Under the pieces are notes generated by a model. That model was not told the DNA's origin. It searched no databases and was given only the letters and a program-made list of their open reading frames with translations. Of a stretch of 64,000 nt of DNA, positions 54,564 through 63,491 are shown one piece after another (positions within the stretch are counted from its first letter, which is position 1; the number at the start of each line of letters is the position of its first letter). Source of the stretch: Marinobacterium sp. xm-d-530 (lineage in GTDB: Bacteria > Pseudomonadota > Gammaproteobacteria > Pseudomonadales > Balneatricaceae); contig NZ_WBYM01000001.1 of NCBI RefSeq assembly GCF_013283365.1, positions 124,001 to 188,000 of the forward strand, written 5' to 3'. Made by a program: the position numbers and the translations under genes.

Positions 54564-56984
54564 CTAGTGTGCCGTTCTTGACCCCGTAGTTAATTTTTTA
54601 CCTTTAGTCTCATTGGTTAGCTCTTCAATTTCGGCATCATCCAATGGAACAGGCTGCTCTACTAATGCAACTTCCAACACCTGATCAATCCATTTAACCG
54701 GCTTAATCTCTAAATCTGCCTTAATATTATCTGGAATCTCTTTCAGATCTCGGCGATTCTCTTCTGGAATCAGCACTGTTTTAATACCACCGCGGTGCGC
54801 AGCAAGTAGCTTCTCTTTGAGACCACCGATAGGAAGAACCTGACCTCGTAGAGTAATCTCACCCGTCATGGCCACATCTGAGCGAACAGGAATCCCTGTC
54901 AACGCTGAAACAAGAGTCGTACACATACCGATACCGGCACTGGGACCATCTTTTGGTGTTGCGCCTTCAGGAACGTGGATATGAATATCCTGTTTTTCAT
55001 GGAAGTTGGGTGCGATGCCTAGAGACTGAGCGCGATTCCGAACGACCGTCAAAGCGGCTTGGATCGACTCTTTCATGACATCGCCTAATGAGCCTGTCAA
55101 AACCTGACGGCCTTTACCTGGAACTACTGCACTCTCAATGGTCAGAATATCACCACCGACTTGCGTCCAAGCCAACCCTGTTACTTGACCCACCTGATGC
55201 TCATCTTCTGCACGGCCAAAGTTAAACTTCTGAACCCCAAGGTAGTGCTCAAGGTTATCACTGTTCACAAGAACGGATTTAGCGGTTGATTCACCGAGCG
55301 CAATCTCTTTAACGACTTTACGAGCGACTTTAGCCACTTCTCGTTCAAGGCCACGCACACCCGCTTCACGGGTGTAGTATCGAATCATATCGATGATCGC
55401 TGAATCATCAATCTCCAACTCTTTCACCTTAAGGCCATTCTGTTTGATCTGTTTAGGGATCAAATAGCGACGTGCGATGTTCAGCTTTTCATCCTCTGTG
55501 TAACCCGGGATGCGAATAATCTCCATACGATCCAACAATGGACCCGGAATGTTCATCGAGTTAGAGGTACAGACAAACAACACTTCAGAGAGATCATAAT
55601 CCACCTCTAGGTAGTGATCATTGAAGGTGCTGTTCTGCTCAGGGTCCAGCACTTCTAGTAGAGCAGATGCAGGGTCGCCACGCTGATCCATACCCATCTT
55701 ATCGATCTCATCAAGAAGGAATAGCGGGTTTTTAACACCGACTTTGGCCATCTTCTGAACTAGCTTACCTGGCATAGAGCCAATGTAGGTTCGACGGTGA
55801 CCACGAATCTCGGCTTCATCTCGCACACCACCCAGCGCCATACGGATGTATTCACGATTGGTCGCTCGGGCGATAGAACGCCCTAAAGAGGTTTTACCGA
55901 CGCCAGGAGGTCCGACTAAACAGAGAATTGGACCACGCAGCTGACGTACACGCTTGTGTACCGCTAGGTACTCAAGAATACGCTCTTTGACCTCATCCAA
56001 GCCAAAGTGATCTTTATCCAATACTGCTGAAGCACGCTTCATATCCAGACGAACTTTAGAGCGTTTGCTCCAAGGAATCTGTAGCATCCAATCGATGTAG
56101 CCACGAACAACGGTCGCCTCAGCGCTCATTGGTGACATCATTTTTAGCTTATTGAACTCAGCTTTAGTTTTATCCAACGCTTCTTGCGGCATACCCGCTT
56201 CATCAATGCGTTTTTCTAGCTCGTCGAGCTCTCCACCGCCATTCTCATCCAGATCACCCAGCTCCTTCTGAATCGCTTTCATCTGCTCATTCAGATAGTA
56301 CTCGCGCTGACTCTTCTCCATCTGTTTCTTCACACGACCGCGAATGCGCTTTTCAACCTCGACTAGATCAATTTCAGACTCCATCAGTGACATCAAATGC
56401 TCTAAGCGAGCTTTCGCATCCAGCATTTCGAGAATGGACTGTTTTTGATCAAGCTTAAGCGACATATGAGCCGCGATCGTATCGGCCAAACGACTTGGCT
56501 CATCGATGTTATTCAACGAGGTCATGACCTCATTGGGGATCTTTTTGTTAACTTGGATGTACTTCTCGAACTGTTCCAGCGTCGAACGCTTGTAGAGCTC
56601 AGCCTCAGACTGGGCAACCTCCTCCTCTTCAAGCACTTGAAGGTGAGCCGCATAGTGCTCCGCCTCTTCAAAGAAGTCACTAATAGAAGCTCGATACTCA
56701 CCTTCAACTAACACTTTTACAGTGCCGTCGGGAAGCTTAAGCATTTGCAGTATGGTCGCGACCGTGCCTGTATGAAAAAGATGATCCATCTTAGGCTCAT
56801 CTTCAGAGGCACTGCGTTGTGCAACTAACAGAATCTGTTTGTCACGCTGCATCGCCTCTTCCAAAGCTTGGATCGACTTTTCGCGCCCAACAAACAGAGG
56901 GATGACCATGTGAGGGTATACAACTACGTCTCGAAGCGGGAGAACCGGTAGTTCAATTTGAACACTGCTCTGATTATTTTCCAT
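54564..56984 (-). CDS. lon: ATP-dependent protease La (Lon)
   Basis: Lon is the AAA+ protease that removes misfolded and short-lived regulatory proteins. The 806-residue protein has the N-terminal LAN domain ([20 protein letters not shown]), a coiled-coil region (about 190-260) and Walker [16 protein letters not shown]. Sensor motifs follow, then the C-terminal protease domain with the catalytic serine in [11 protein letters not shown] and lysine in [14 protein letters not shown]. Length is normal. It is downstream of a sigma-32-like promoter and a MITE-like element, and upstream of hupB. Confidence 0.98.
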   Translation of the reverse strand: MENNQSSVQIELPVLPLRDVVVYPHMVIPLFVGREKSIQALEEAMQRDKQILLVAQRSASEDEPKMDHLFHTGTVATILQMLKLPDGTVKVLVEGEYRASISDFFEEAEHYAAHLQVLEEEEVAQSEAELYKRSTLEQFEKYIQVNKKIPNEVMTSLNNIDEPSRLADTIAAHMSLKLDQKQSILEMLDAKARLEHLMSLMESEIDLVEVEKRIRGRVKKQMEKSQREYYLNEQMKAIQKELGDLDENGGGELDELEKRIDEAGMPQEALDKTKAEFNKLKMMSPMSAEATVVRGYIDWMLQIPWSKRSKVRLDMKRASAVLDKDHFGLDEVKERILEYLAVHKRVRQLRGPILCLVGPPGVGKTSLGRSIARATNREYIRMALGGVRDEAEIRGHRRTYIGSMPGKLVQKMAKVGVKNPLFLLDEIDKMGMDQRGDPASALLEVLDPEQNSTFNDHYLEVDYDLSEVLFVCTSNSMNIPGPLLDRMEIIRIPGYTEDEKLNIARRYLIPKQIKQNGLKVKELEIDDSAIIDMIRYYTREAGVRGLEREVAKVARKVVKEIALGESTAKSVLVNSDNLEHYLGVQKFNFGRAEDEHQVGQVTGLAWTQVGGDILTIESAVVPGKGRQVLTGSLGDVMKESIQAALTVVRNRAQSLGIAPNFHEKQDIHIHVPEGATPKDGPSAGIGMCTTLVSALTGIPVRSDVAMTGEITLRGQVLPIGGLKEKLLAAHRGGIKTVLIPEENRRDLKEIPDNIKADLEIKPVKWIDQVLEVALVEQPVPLDDAEIEELTNETKGKKLTTGSRTAH

Positions 56985-57039
56985 GATGCATACCTCTATA
57001 GTGAATCTTTTACCGATCTATAAACTGACTATAAGTCAT

Positions 57040-57067
57040 TTATGGGGATCCGTTACGAAAATGCAAG
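57040..57067 (-). promoter_or_regulatory. Sigma-32 (heat-shock) promoter of lon
   Basis: On the minus strand CTTGCAT (57061-57067) and CCCCATAA (57040-57047) are separated by 13 bases, close to the sigma-32 consensus CTTGAAA-N13-CCCCAT. It lies 56 bases upstream of the lon ATG. lon is a known sigma-32 target in E. coli. Confidence 0.75.
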
Positions 57068-57069
57068 CA

Positions 57070-57336
57070 AGGGAGCCTACGAACAAGTCCATAATTTCTC
57101 AGCGCGATCTGAAACATTCAGATACGAGGCGGATTGAGCAATTAATGGCCGTCGTCCTTAATAAGCGATCCAACGCTGTAGATGGATGTTTCACGTCGCG
57201 CCCTACGGGGCTTACAATCAAACCCATCCTCTTCGTTGTGCTTTCTCGACTTAGCCCGCTAGGCCTTCGAAAACACGCCTTGATGCTGAATTTGATTGTA
57301 AGCCTGAGATGTCATGGACTTATTCGTAAGCTCCCT
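57070..57336. mobile_element. 267-bp MITE-like element, copy 2
   Basis: This copy has exactly the same length as the one at 42411-42677 and is inverted relative to it. Ends read AGGGAGCCTACGAACAAGTC (left) and the reverse complement of AGGGAGCTTACGAATAAGTC (right). The internal inverted repeat is kept: GGCTTACAATCAAA (57209-57222) pairs with 57291-57304. No clear target-site duplication is visible at this copy. It lies between nfuA and lon, its left end 3 bp from the lon promoter -35. Confidence 0.85.
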
Positions 57337-57353
57337 AGAACAGCCCACAAATT

Positions 57354-57379
57354 GAAAAACGCCTCTAATGAGGCGCTTT
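57354..57379 (-). terminator. Terminator of nfuA
   Basis: CGCCTC (57360-57365) and GAGGCG (57370-57375) with loop TAAT form a stem flanked by AAA/TTT, and the minus-strand transcript ends in T residues. It lies 24 bases after the nfuA stop. Confidence 0.85.
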
Positions 57380-57403
57380 GGGTGTCTAGTTAACAATCTC
57401 ACG

Positions 57404-58000
57404 TTATTTATAGTAAGCCTGTTCACGCTGGCTGTGATCTGTGACATCTCGAACTCCGACCAGACCAGGTACTTTTTCAATTAAAGTCGCCTCAACACCG
57501 TCTTTTAGGGTCATATCAACGGCACTACAACCCTGACAACCACCACCGAAACGAAGGATAGCGACAAGTCCAGCCTCCTCTTCAGAGACCTCTTCGAGCT
57601 TAACTTCGCCACCGTGTGAAGCTAGACCGGGATTAACCTCTGAGTAGAGAATGTAGTTAATCTGCTCTTCGATTGGGCTGTCGGCAGACACCTTAGGCAC
57701 TTTGGCATTCGGCGCTTTAATCGTTAACTGACCGCCCATACGATCAGTAGCATAGTCAATAAACGCTTCATCAAGGTAGGGAATGCTGTTCTTCTCAATG
57801 TAGAAGCGAACCTGTTCAAGCTGCATCACCTCGTCCTCATCATTGACCTCATCAGGACGGCAGTAAGCTAGACAAGTTTCCGCATAGGTTGTGCCCGGTT
57901 GTGTCACAAACAGACGGACCGCAATGCCTTCAACGTTCTGCTTCTCTAGAAGCTCGGCAAGGTAACCTTGTGCACCTTCTGTCACTTCAATATTTAACAT
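57404..58000 (-). CDS. nfuA: Fe-S biogenesis protein NfuA
   Basis: NfuA is a [4Fe-4S] carrier that delivers clusters to targets under stress. The 198-residue protein starts at the ATG at 58000 ([20 protein letters not shown]); the frame is open further up to 58069 but that part is unconserved. It has an N-terminal degenerate A-type domain without all its cysteines. The C-terminal Nfu domain carries [19 protein letters not shown], whose CxxC ligates the cluster. It is divergent from the antiporter gene. Confidence 0.96.
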   Translation of the reverse strand: MLNIEVTEGAQGYLAELLEKQNVEGIAVRLFVTQPGTTYAETCLAYCRPDEVNDEDEVMQLEQVRFYIEKNSIPYLDEAFIDYATDRMGGQLTIKAPNAKVPKVSADSPIEEQINYILYSEVNPGLASHGGEVKLEEVSEEEAGLVAILRFGGGCQGCSAVDMTLKDGVEATLIEKVPGLVGVRDVTDHSQREQAYYK

Positions 58001-58137
58001 CAAAACTCTCCAGTAGTCGTACCGATAATGCGCTATAGGATAGCGAGTTATTAATTCCGAGTAAAACACTCAATTATTTAAACGTAACGATTTTCTCTCT
58101 CACTTGTTACAATTTGCTCATCCACCGGAGAGCACTC

Positions 58138-59304
58138 ATGCTAGAGCACAGTCTGTTTACATCTTTCTTTCTTATTTTTACCGGCGCAGCGGTGCTAGCA
58201 TCTGTTGCACTGTTTACACGCCAGCCCTTGCTTGTTGCTTATATTGTGCTTGGGGCACTGCTCGGACCTTACGGTCTTGAACTGGTCTCCGATACTAATC
58301 TACTCAGCGATATCGCTCATATCGGCATTATCTTTCTGCTGTTCTTACTGGGTTTGGATATGCAGCCTGCCCATCTGATCCATATGCTCAAGAAGGCAAC
58401 ACTGGTGGCGATTGCCAGTTCGGCACTGTTCTTAGGCTTAGGTTTTAGCGTGGGTAGCCTGTTTGGATTCAGTCAGGCTGAGTCAGTTATCATCGGTGCT
58501 GCAGTGATGTTCTCCAGCACGATCATAGGGATTAAGCTGCTACCCACGACCGTCCTACACCACAAACACACCGGAGAACTGGTCGTCGGTCTTCTACTGT
58601 TGCAGGACGTGATCGCCATTATTGTCCTGTTGATACTCAACTCGGGAGGTGACAGCGATCCGATGAGCAGTTTCGTCAAATCGGCCATCGCACTACCGGC
58701 ATTGGGTATTTTTGCATGGGCAGGCGTTCGCTATGTCATTTTGCCCTTACTGATGAAGTTTGACCGTTTTCATGAATACATTTTCTTAGTGGCGATTGGC
58801 TGGTGTCTTGGCATGGCTGAGGCGGCAAAACTGGGTGGCCTTTCGGCCGAAATGGGTGCCTTTATCGCGGGCATTGCTCTGGCAACCAGCCCAATTTCGC
58901 AATACATCGCAACCAATCTAAAACCGTTGCGCGATTTTTTCCTAATTCTATTTTTCTTCTCAGTCGGCGCCAGCTTCAATTTAAATTTAATTGGATTAAT
59001 CATAGTACCTGCGCTGATCTTAACCATCGCCGTTCTGCTATTAAAACCGGTTATTTTCCGACTGCTTTTAGGTCGAATCAGTGAATCACCTTCAATAGGC
59101 TGGGAGATAGGCTTTCGTTTGGGACAAATCTCTGAGTTTTCGTTACTGATTGCCTATCTCGCTTTTGCAGGTGGTTTAATTGGCACTGAAGCATCCCACG
59201 TTATTCAGGCCACCGCTATTTTAAGCTTTCTGTTATCGACCTACATCGTCATCTTTAACTACCCTTCACCAATCGCGGTTAAAGATTCGCTTAGAAAAGA
59301 TTAA
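58138..59304 (+). CDS. CPA2 family cation:proton antiporter
   Basis: This 388-residue membrane protein with about 12 helices belongs to the Kef/CPA2 family (Na+/H+ exchanger fold). It shows QPLLVAYIVLGALLGPYGL, FLLFLLGLDMQPAHLI, VMFSSTIIGIKLLPT, LLQDVIAIIVLLIL (unwound-helix region) and LSAEMGAFIAGIALATSP. It lacks the C-terminal RCK/TrkA-N domain of KefB/KefC, so nucleotide or glutathione gating is not expected. The ATG at 58138, with GGAGAG upstream, is preferred to that at 58114. The ion, K+ or Na+, is not certain. Confidence 0.9.
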   Translation: MLEHSLFTSFFLIFTGAAVLASVALFTRQPLLVAYIVLGALLGPYGLELVSDTNLLSDIAHIGIIFLLFLLGLDMQPAHLIHMLKKATLVAIASSALFLGLGFSVGSLFGFSQAESVIIGAAVMFSSTIIGIKLLPTTVLHHKHTGELVVGLLLLQDVIAIIVLLILNSGGDSDPMSSFVKSAIALPALGIFAWAGVRYVILPLLMKFDRFHEYIFLVAIGWCLGMAEAAKLGGLSAEMGAFIAGIALATSPISQYIATNLKPLRDFFLILFFFSVGASFNLNLIGLIIVPALILTIAVLLLKPVIFRLLLGRISESPSIGWEIGFRLGQISEFSLLIAYLAFAGGLIGTEASHVIQATAILSFLLSTYIVIFNYPSPIAVKDSLRKD

Positions 59305-59342
59305 CTGGCCTAAAAGCCGACATTTAAGAGTATTAAGTTCCC

Positions 59343-60692
59343 ATGCGCAGACGCACCGTTAGATATGGCGGCCCTAAAAAGGCCCCTGCAAAAGCCACTC
59401 ACTCCCTGCCAGAGAGTATTCAGATTGAATCTCTCTCTTTGGAAGGTCGGGGAGTCGCAAGAGTCGACGGCAAGGCACTGTTTATCCAGGGAGCACTACC
59501 AGGTGAAACGGTCAGTGCTACTTTGACTAAAGCAGGTAAGCGCTTTGATGAGGCGGTTGTTAATGAGATTCAAACGGGTTCAGATGCCCGTATCCAACCT
59601 AGCTGTGATTATGCTGGTGAGTGCGGTGGCTGTGATCTTCAGCATTTAGACCCTGAGCGTGCAGTAGAATTGAAGCGTGACCAGATACTCAGCACACTTA
59701 AGCGTCAATCCAATCTTGAGCCACAGATCACTGAGCCCCCTATCGTCTCGGAACAAAAACTCAACTACCGCCGCTCCGCTCGTGTCGGTATTAATCAACG
59801 TGAAAGTGGTGATTTAATCATCGGTTTTAGACGTTCTGAATCTAATAAGCTTATTGATATACCTAGCTGTCCCGTCCTGACCGATCGGTGTAACCGTTTT
59901 TTAGCCGCACTGCGCGAAAGCCTGGATGGACTGGATAAACTTAAGACATTAACGCATCTCTCTTTGAGCGATGGCGACAACTTACTGGCGGTTGAGATAC
60001 GTGCTAAAAAGCGCCCATCAGACGAGATTATGGGTGCCCTAACCTCACTAGCCGTCACTGAGGGCATCAACTTACGAGTGAGTTTTAATGATCAAACCCT
60101 GACTCTGAATAGCATTGAAGAGCCGGAGTTCATCAATAGACAGCGTGATATCCGTTATCAGTTTGATACCAATGACTTTATACAGGTGAATGCTTCTGTC
60201 AACGAAGCTCTCATTGAGTGCGCAATTGAGTGGCTAAAGCCTAAGCAAGAGGATCGTCTTCTCGATCTTTTCTCAGGGCTCGGTAACTTTAGCCTACCTT
60301 TAGCAAAACTGACCAAAGAGGTGGTGGCAGTTGAGGGCGTTTCAGCTATGGTCGAACGCTCACAAGCCAATGCAGCACTCAATGTGATCGACAACTTAAC
60401 ATCCATCAAATCAGATCTTAGCAACGTCAATACAGAGACAGCTTGGTTGAATAGCCCGTACGATCTTATTCTTCTTGATCCGCCAAGAAGTGGTGCGGCT
60501 GACCTGATTCCTCACCTGCAAAATCTTGGAGCAAGAGCCATCCTCTACATCGCATGTGACCCAATGTCGCTGGTGCGCGACAGTAAAACACTGTCTGATA
60601 TTGGCTTTTCAATGACGCGATTCACAGTCGCTGATATGTTCCCGCAGACTCATCACGTCGAATCAATTGCACTGTTTGAGCCGACACCATGA
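59343..60692 (+). CDS. rlmD: 23S rRNA m5U1939 methyltransferase
   Basis: RlmD (RumA) methylates C5 of U1939 in 23S rRNA. The 449-residue protein has an N-terminal TRAM domain (IQIESLSLEGRGVARVDGKA). The four-cysteine iron-sulfur motif is CDYAGECGGCDLQHL with a later Cys in IPSCPVLTDRC. The SAM site is LLDLFSGLGNFSLPLA, and the catalytic cysteine lies in LYIACDPMSL. Its ATGA overlap with the next gene suggests coupling. In many relatives relA follows; here rluA does. Confidence 0.96.
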   Translation: MRRRTVRYGGPKKAPAKATHSLPESIQIESLSLEGRGVARVDGKALFIQGALPGETVSATLTKAGKRFDEAVVNEIQTGSDARIQPSCDYAGECGGCDLQHLDPERAVELKRDQILSTLKRQSNLEPQITEPPIVSEQKLNYRRSARVGINQRESGDLIIGFRRSESNKLIDIPSCPVLTDRCNRFLAALRESLDGLDKLKTLTHLSLSDGDNLLAVEIRAKKRPSDEIMGALTSLAVTEGINLRVSFNDQTLTLNSIEEPEFINRQRDIRYQFDTNDFIQVNASVNEALIECAIEWLKPKQEDRLLDLFSGLGNFSLPLAKLTKEVVAVEGVSAMVERSQANAALNVIDNLTSIKSDLSNVNTETAWLNSPYDLILLDPPRSGAADLIPHLQNLGARAILYIACDPMSLVRDSKTLSDIGFSMTRFTVADMFPQTHHVESIALFEPTP

Positions 60693-61321
60693 TCCAGTGT
60701 CACTATGAAGATCAGGATATGCTGATCTTAGAAAAACCGGCTGAAATGCTCTCTGTCCCCGGACGAGGAGAGGATAAGCAAGACTGCTTATGGAGTCGTG
60801 CCGTTGAACAGTGGCCTGATGCGTTGATCGTGCATCGTCTCGACTGTTCAACGTCAGGGCTGATGGTGCTTGCTCGCTCAAAAATGACTCATCGCGAGCT
60901 CAGCATACAGTTTCAAAATCGTATTCCATTCAAACGATACGCCGCCCTAGTCAGCGGCGAAATGAGTCAAGCTGATGGCTGGGTTGAACAACCCCTTCGT
61001 TGTGACTGGGATCGCCGTCCCCTTCAGATCATTGATCACGAACAGGGAAAGCATGCGCTCACCTTCTACCGTAACCGAGGCCTGGAGCTAATCAATGGGC
61101 ACACAGCCACTCGATTATCACTCTACCCGATTACTGGGCGTTCCCATCAGCTTAGAGTCCACTGCCAATACCTGGGTCAGCCAATATTAGGCGACAACCT
61201 ATATGCTGAAGGGGAAGCGTTGACCTGTTCAGATAGACTGATGCTCCACGCTGACCTACTTGAGCTTCACCACCCTATTTCTGGAGAACGCCTGAGCTTT
61301 TCATCCCCCGCTCCCTTCTAA
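60689..61321 (+). CDS. rluA: Dual-specificity RNA pseudouridine synthase RluA
   Basis: RluA makes pseudouridine at 23S rRNA position 746 and tRNA position 32. The 210-residue product has the catalytic HRLDCSTSGLMVLARSK with the essential aspartate, QPLRCDWDRRPLQ and PITGRSHQLRVHCQYLGQPI. Together with the short length (no S4 domain) these point to RluA and away from RluC/RluD. It overlaps rlmD by four bases and shares a terminator with the convergent purC. Confidence 0.93.
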   Translation: MIQCHYEDQDMLILEKPAEMLSVPGRGEDKQDCLWSRAVEQWPDALIVHRLDCSTSGLMVLARSKMTHRELSIQFQNRIPFKRYAALVSGEMSQADGWVEQPLRCDWDRRPLQIIDHEQGKHALTFYRNRGLELINGHTATRLSLYPITGRSHQLRVHCQYLGQPILGDNLYAEGEALTCSDRLMLHADLLELHHPISGERLSFSSPAPF

Positions 61322-61324
61322 AGA

Positions 61325-61352
61325 CAAAAAAGCCGGCATATTAAGCCGGCTT
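61325..61352. terminator. Shared terminator between rluA and purC
   Basis: AAGCCGGC (61330-61337) and GCCGGCTT (61345-61352) form an 8-bp stem with a 7-base loop. T-tracts are good on the minus strand (purC side) and weaker on the plus strand, so it serves both convergent genes. Confidence 0.9.
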
Positions 61353-61373
61353 CTTGATGCGTTTTGATTGGAA

Positions 61374-62084
61374 TTAAAAAGTAATTCCAAGACGGCGACC
61401 CACCTCTTCATAGGCTTCGATGACACCACCCAGCCCCTGACGGAAGCGGTCTTTATCCATCTTTTCACGGGTCTCTTTATCCCACAGACGACAGCCATCT
61501 GGAGAGAACTCATCACCTAATAACACTTCACCATTGAAGACGCCAAACTCAAGTTTGTAATCCACCAGTAACATACCAGCATCATCAAACATCTTCTTCA
61601 ACACATCGTTAACTTTGAAGGTCAGTTCTTTTGCTGTGGCTAGATGAGCAGGCTCAGCCCAACCAAAGGTCTCAACAAGAGACTCATTGACCATCGGGTC
61701 ACCCAACGCGTCGTTCTTAAGAAATAGTTCAAAGGTCGGCGGATTCAGCTCCAGCCCCTCTTCGACGCCGATACGGCGACAAAGCGAACCCGCTGAGATA
61801 TTACGAACAACACACTCAACAGGCATCATGTCGAGTCGTTTTACCACAGATTCGTTATCAGACTGCAGCTCAACGAAATGAGTAGGTATACCCGCATTCG
61901 CAAGAGCCGTCATAATAAAAGCGTTGAACTTATTATTGACCATACCTTTACGATCAAGCTGTTCCATCTTTTTGCCATCAAACGCCGAGGTATCGTCTCT
62001 GAACTCCATGATCATTAGATCTGGGTTATCAGTCGTAAATACCGATTTCGCTTTACCGGCATATAGCTCTTCACGCTTTTCCAT
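61374..62084 (-). CDS. purC: SAICAR synthase
   Basis: PurC ligates aspartate to CAIR in purine synthesis. The 236-residue protein begins [20 protein letters not shown] and has [19 protein letters not shown] (conserved nucleotide-binding region) and a C-terminal [27 protein letters not shown] (part; key is [12 protein letters not shown]). Length is normal. It follows bamC by 41 bases; dapA-bamC-purC is a common gene order in gammaproteobacteria. Confidence 0.98.
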   Translation of the reverse strand: MEKREELYAGKAKSVFTTDNPDLMIMEFRDDTSAFDGKKMEQLDRKGMVNNKFNAFIMTALANAGIPTHFVELQSDNESVVKRLDMMPVECVVRNISAGSLCRRIGVEEGLELNPPTFELFLKNDALGDPMVNESLVETFGWAEPAHLATAKELTFKVNDVLKKMFDDAGMLLVDYKLEFGVFNGEVLLGDEFSPDGCRLWDKETREKMDKDRFRQGLGGVIEAYEEVGRRLGITF

Positions 62085-62125
62085 TCAAAACTCCAAGGTA
62101 ACCATCGATGCTGATGGTTTGAAAC

Positions 62126-63481
62126 TTACAAAGACAGGTTATCCTTAACTGTCCACAAAAATTCTTCAGCACTTTCAGAGCTAACTGGCTCACCCTTGTC
62201 ATTATGAACAGAGAGGATCACCCCAGTTCTGGCGCGATTAAAGCGAACCTGAAAACGCTTATACAGCTCTAAATCACCAGATTCAGAGTTAACTCGCTTC
62301 TGATTATCTTGACCAAAAACGTATACAACGCGCTTACCTACCCACACTTTAAAACCATCCATTGCCTGCAGCTCTTCTTGAGTAGCCTTGGCCCCTTTGA
62401 CGATGGCATCTGGATCACTTGAGTAAACAACGTCTTTATCAATAGGATCTTCAACAGAGTTAGGATTCACTAGATCAAGTGTAATAGGCCCAGATTCTCG
62501 GTTTTTCAGCCAATCTAAGAAGCCACTGTACTCTTGCTCTTTTAATGTACTCTTAAAGGTAAGATAAATTGCTCCAGACTCTTTATCTCGGGTCCCGACA
62601 TCCACACCCGCTCTATCAAGAGCATCATTTACCATAACCCAGGCTTCGTCAGCAGAGGCCCTAATATTGAGAAGTGGCTGATTTCTTGAATCCTTGCCCA
62701 TCTGAGCAGTAGGCCCAGAACCAACTTGGAAGCGAGAAAGCGTAGGCGCGGTAGAAGCTACATCCCCCTTACCCAAATAGTTCAACATGGCAAACATAAT
62801 CTCGTTGGAGTACGCCAACTCAGTCGCATCACTGCTCCAATCGAGCTCACTCTTATCAGCACTCAATGCAATCTGAGCATGCTCCATGCTGATGGCTGTT
62901 CTCTCGGTGTTATCAGGGTCAGGACGCAAACGCACTCGCAGTTTGTTGAGTGAGGGCTCATTTGCTTCAGAGTTAAACTTAACGGTATTCAATAGACGCT
63001 GAAAGTAGTTAAGATCCTCGCCTGCAACCTCTATCCACTCAGATTCCATCACGCCCGTTTTTGGGTCTGCAATGGCCAGGTTGATGTTGGCATCCTGCCA
63101 GAATGGCTTTAGTTCAACCCACACCTGGTCAATCGGCTCATCGACCAGAATGACACGCTCACCTTCAAGTGGTCGAATCGATGCACGATCATTGCCATCA
63201 ACGGCAAAAAAGAACTCTGGGCGAGGCGCTTCTGGAACCAGTTCGTTTGATACGACTTCTGATTCATTTATCTCAGGAACCTGAAGTAGATCTTCAGTGC
63301 TCTTGGCATTGATACCCTCAGGGATGACAAGACGTTTACCCGGCTGTGCAAGAGCGTACTCTTGACCGCGATCACGGATAACACCCTTCTCGCCGTATAT
63401 CGGGTTCGACTTGATTGCATCCTGCATCGTACAACCCGATACAACCAACGTTCCACACAGCATCCAAAAGCGAGCGTTCAT
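62126..63481 (-). CDS. bamC: Outer-membrane assembly lipoprotein BamC
   Basis: BamC is a lipoprotein of the BAM complex that inserts outer-membrane beta-barrel proteins. The 451-residue product has a lipoprotein signal peptide with lipobox LVVSGC (lipidated Cys17) and the early NPIYGEKGVIRDRGQEYALA segment of NlpB/BamC. Two helix-grip domains follow, with VWVELKPFWQDANI in the first and DEAWVMVNDALDRAGV in the second. It is longer than E. coli BamC (344), with extra sequence around and after the second domain. It sits 10 bases downstream of dapA, the classic dapA-bamC pair. Confidence 0.93.
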   Translation of the reverse strand: MNARFWMLCGTLVVSGCTMQDAIKSNPIYGEKGVIRDRGQEYALAQPGKRLVIPEGINAKSTEDLLQVPEINESEVVSNELVPEAPRPEFFFAVDGNDRASIRPLEGERVILVDEPIDQVWVELKPFWQDANINLAIADPKTGVMESEWIEVAGEDLNYFQRLLNTVKFNSEANEPSLNKLRVRLRPDPDNTERTAISMEHAQIALSADKSELDWSSDATELAYSNEIMFAMLNYLGKGDVASTAPTLSRFQVGSGPTAQMGKDSRNQPLLNIRASADEAWVMVNDALDRAGVDVGTRDKESGAIYLTFKSTLKEQEYSGFLDWLKNRESGPITLDLVNPNSVEDPIDKDVVYSSDPDAIVKGAKATQEELQAMDGFKVWVGKRVVYVFGQDNQKRVNSESGDLELYKRFQVRFNRARTGVILSVHNDKGEPVSSESAEEFLWTVKDNLSL

Positions 63482-63491
63482 AGTAGGGACC

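Noticed and set aside
56983-57393. 136-residue plus-strand open frame over the lon promoter and element copy 2
   Set aside because: Its beginning is antisense to the lon start and its promoter; only the repeat element part is shared with copy 1.
58001-58069. Upstream extension of NfuA
   Set aside because: The 23 added residues are unlike the family and the ATG at 58000 matches the conserved N-terminus.
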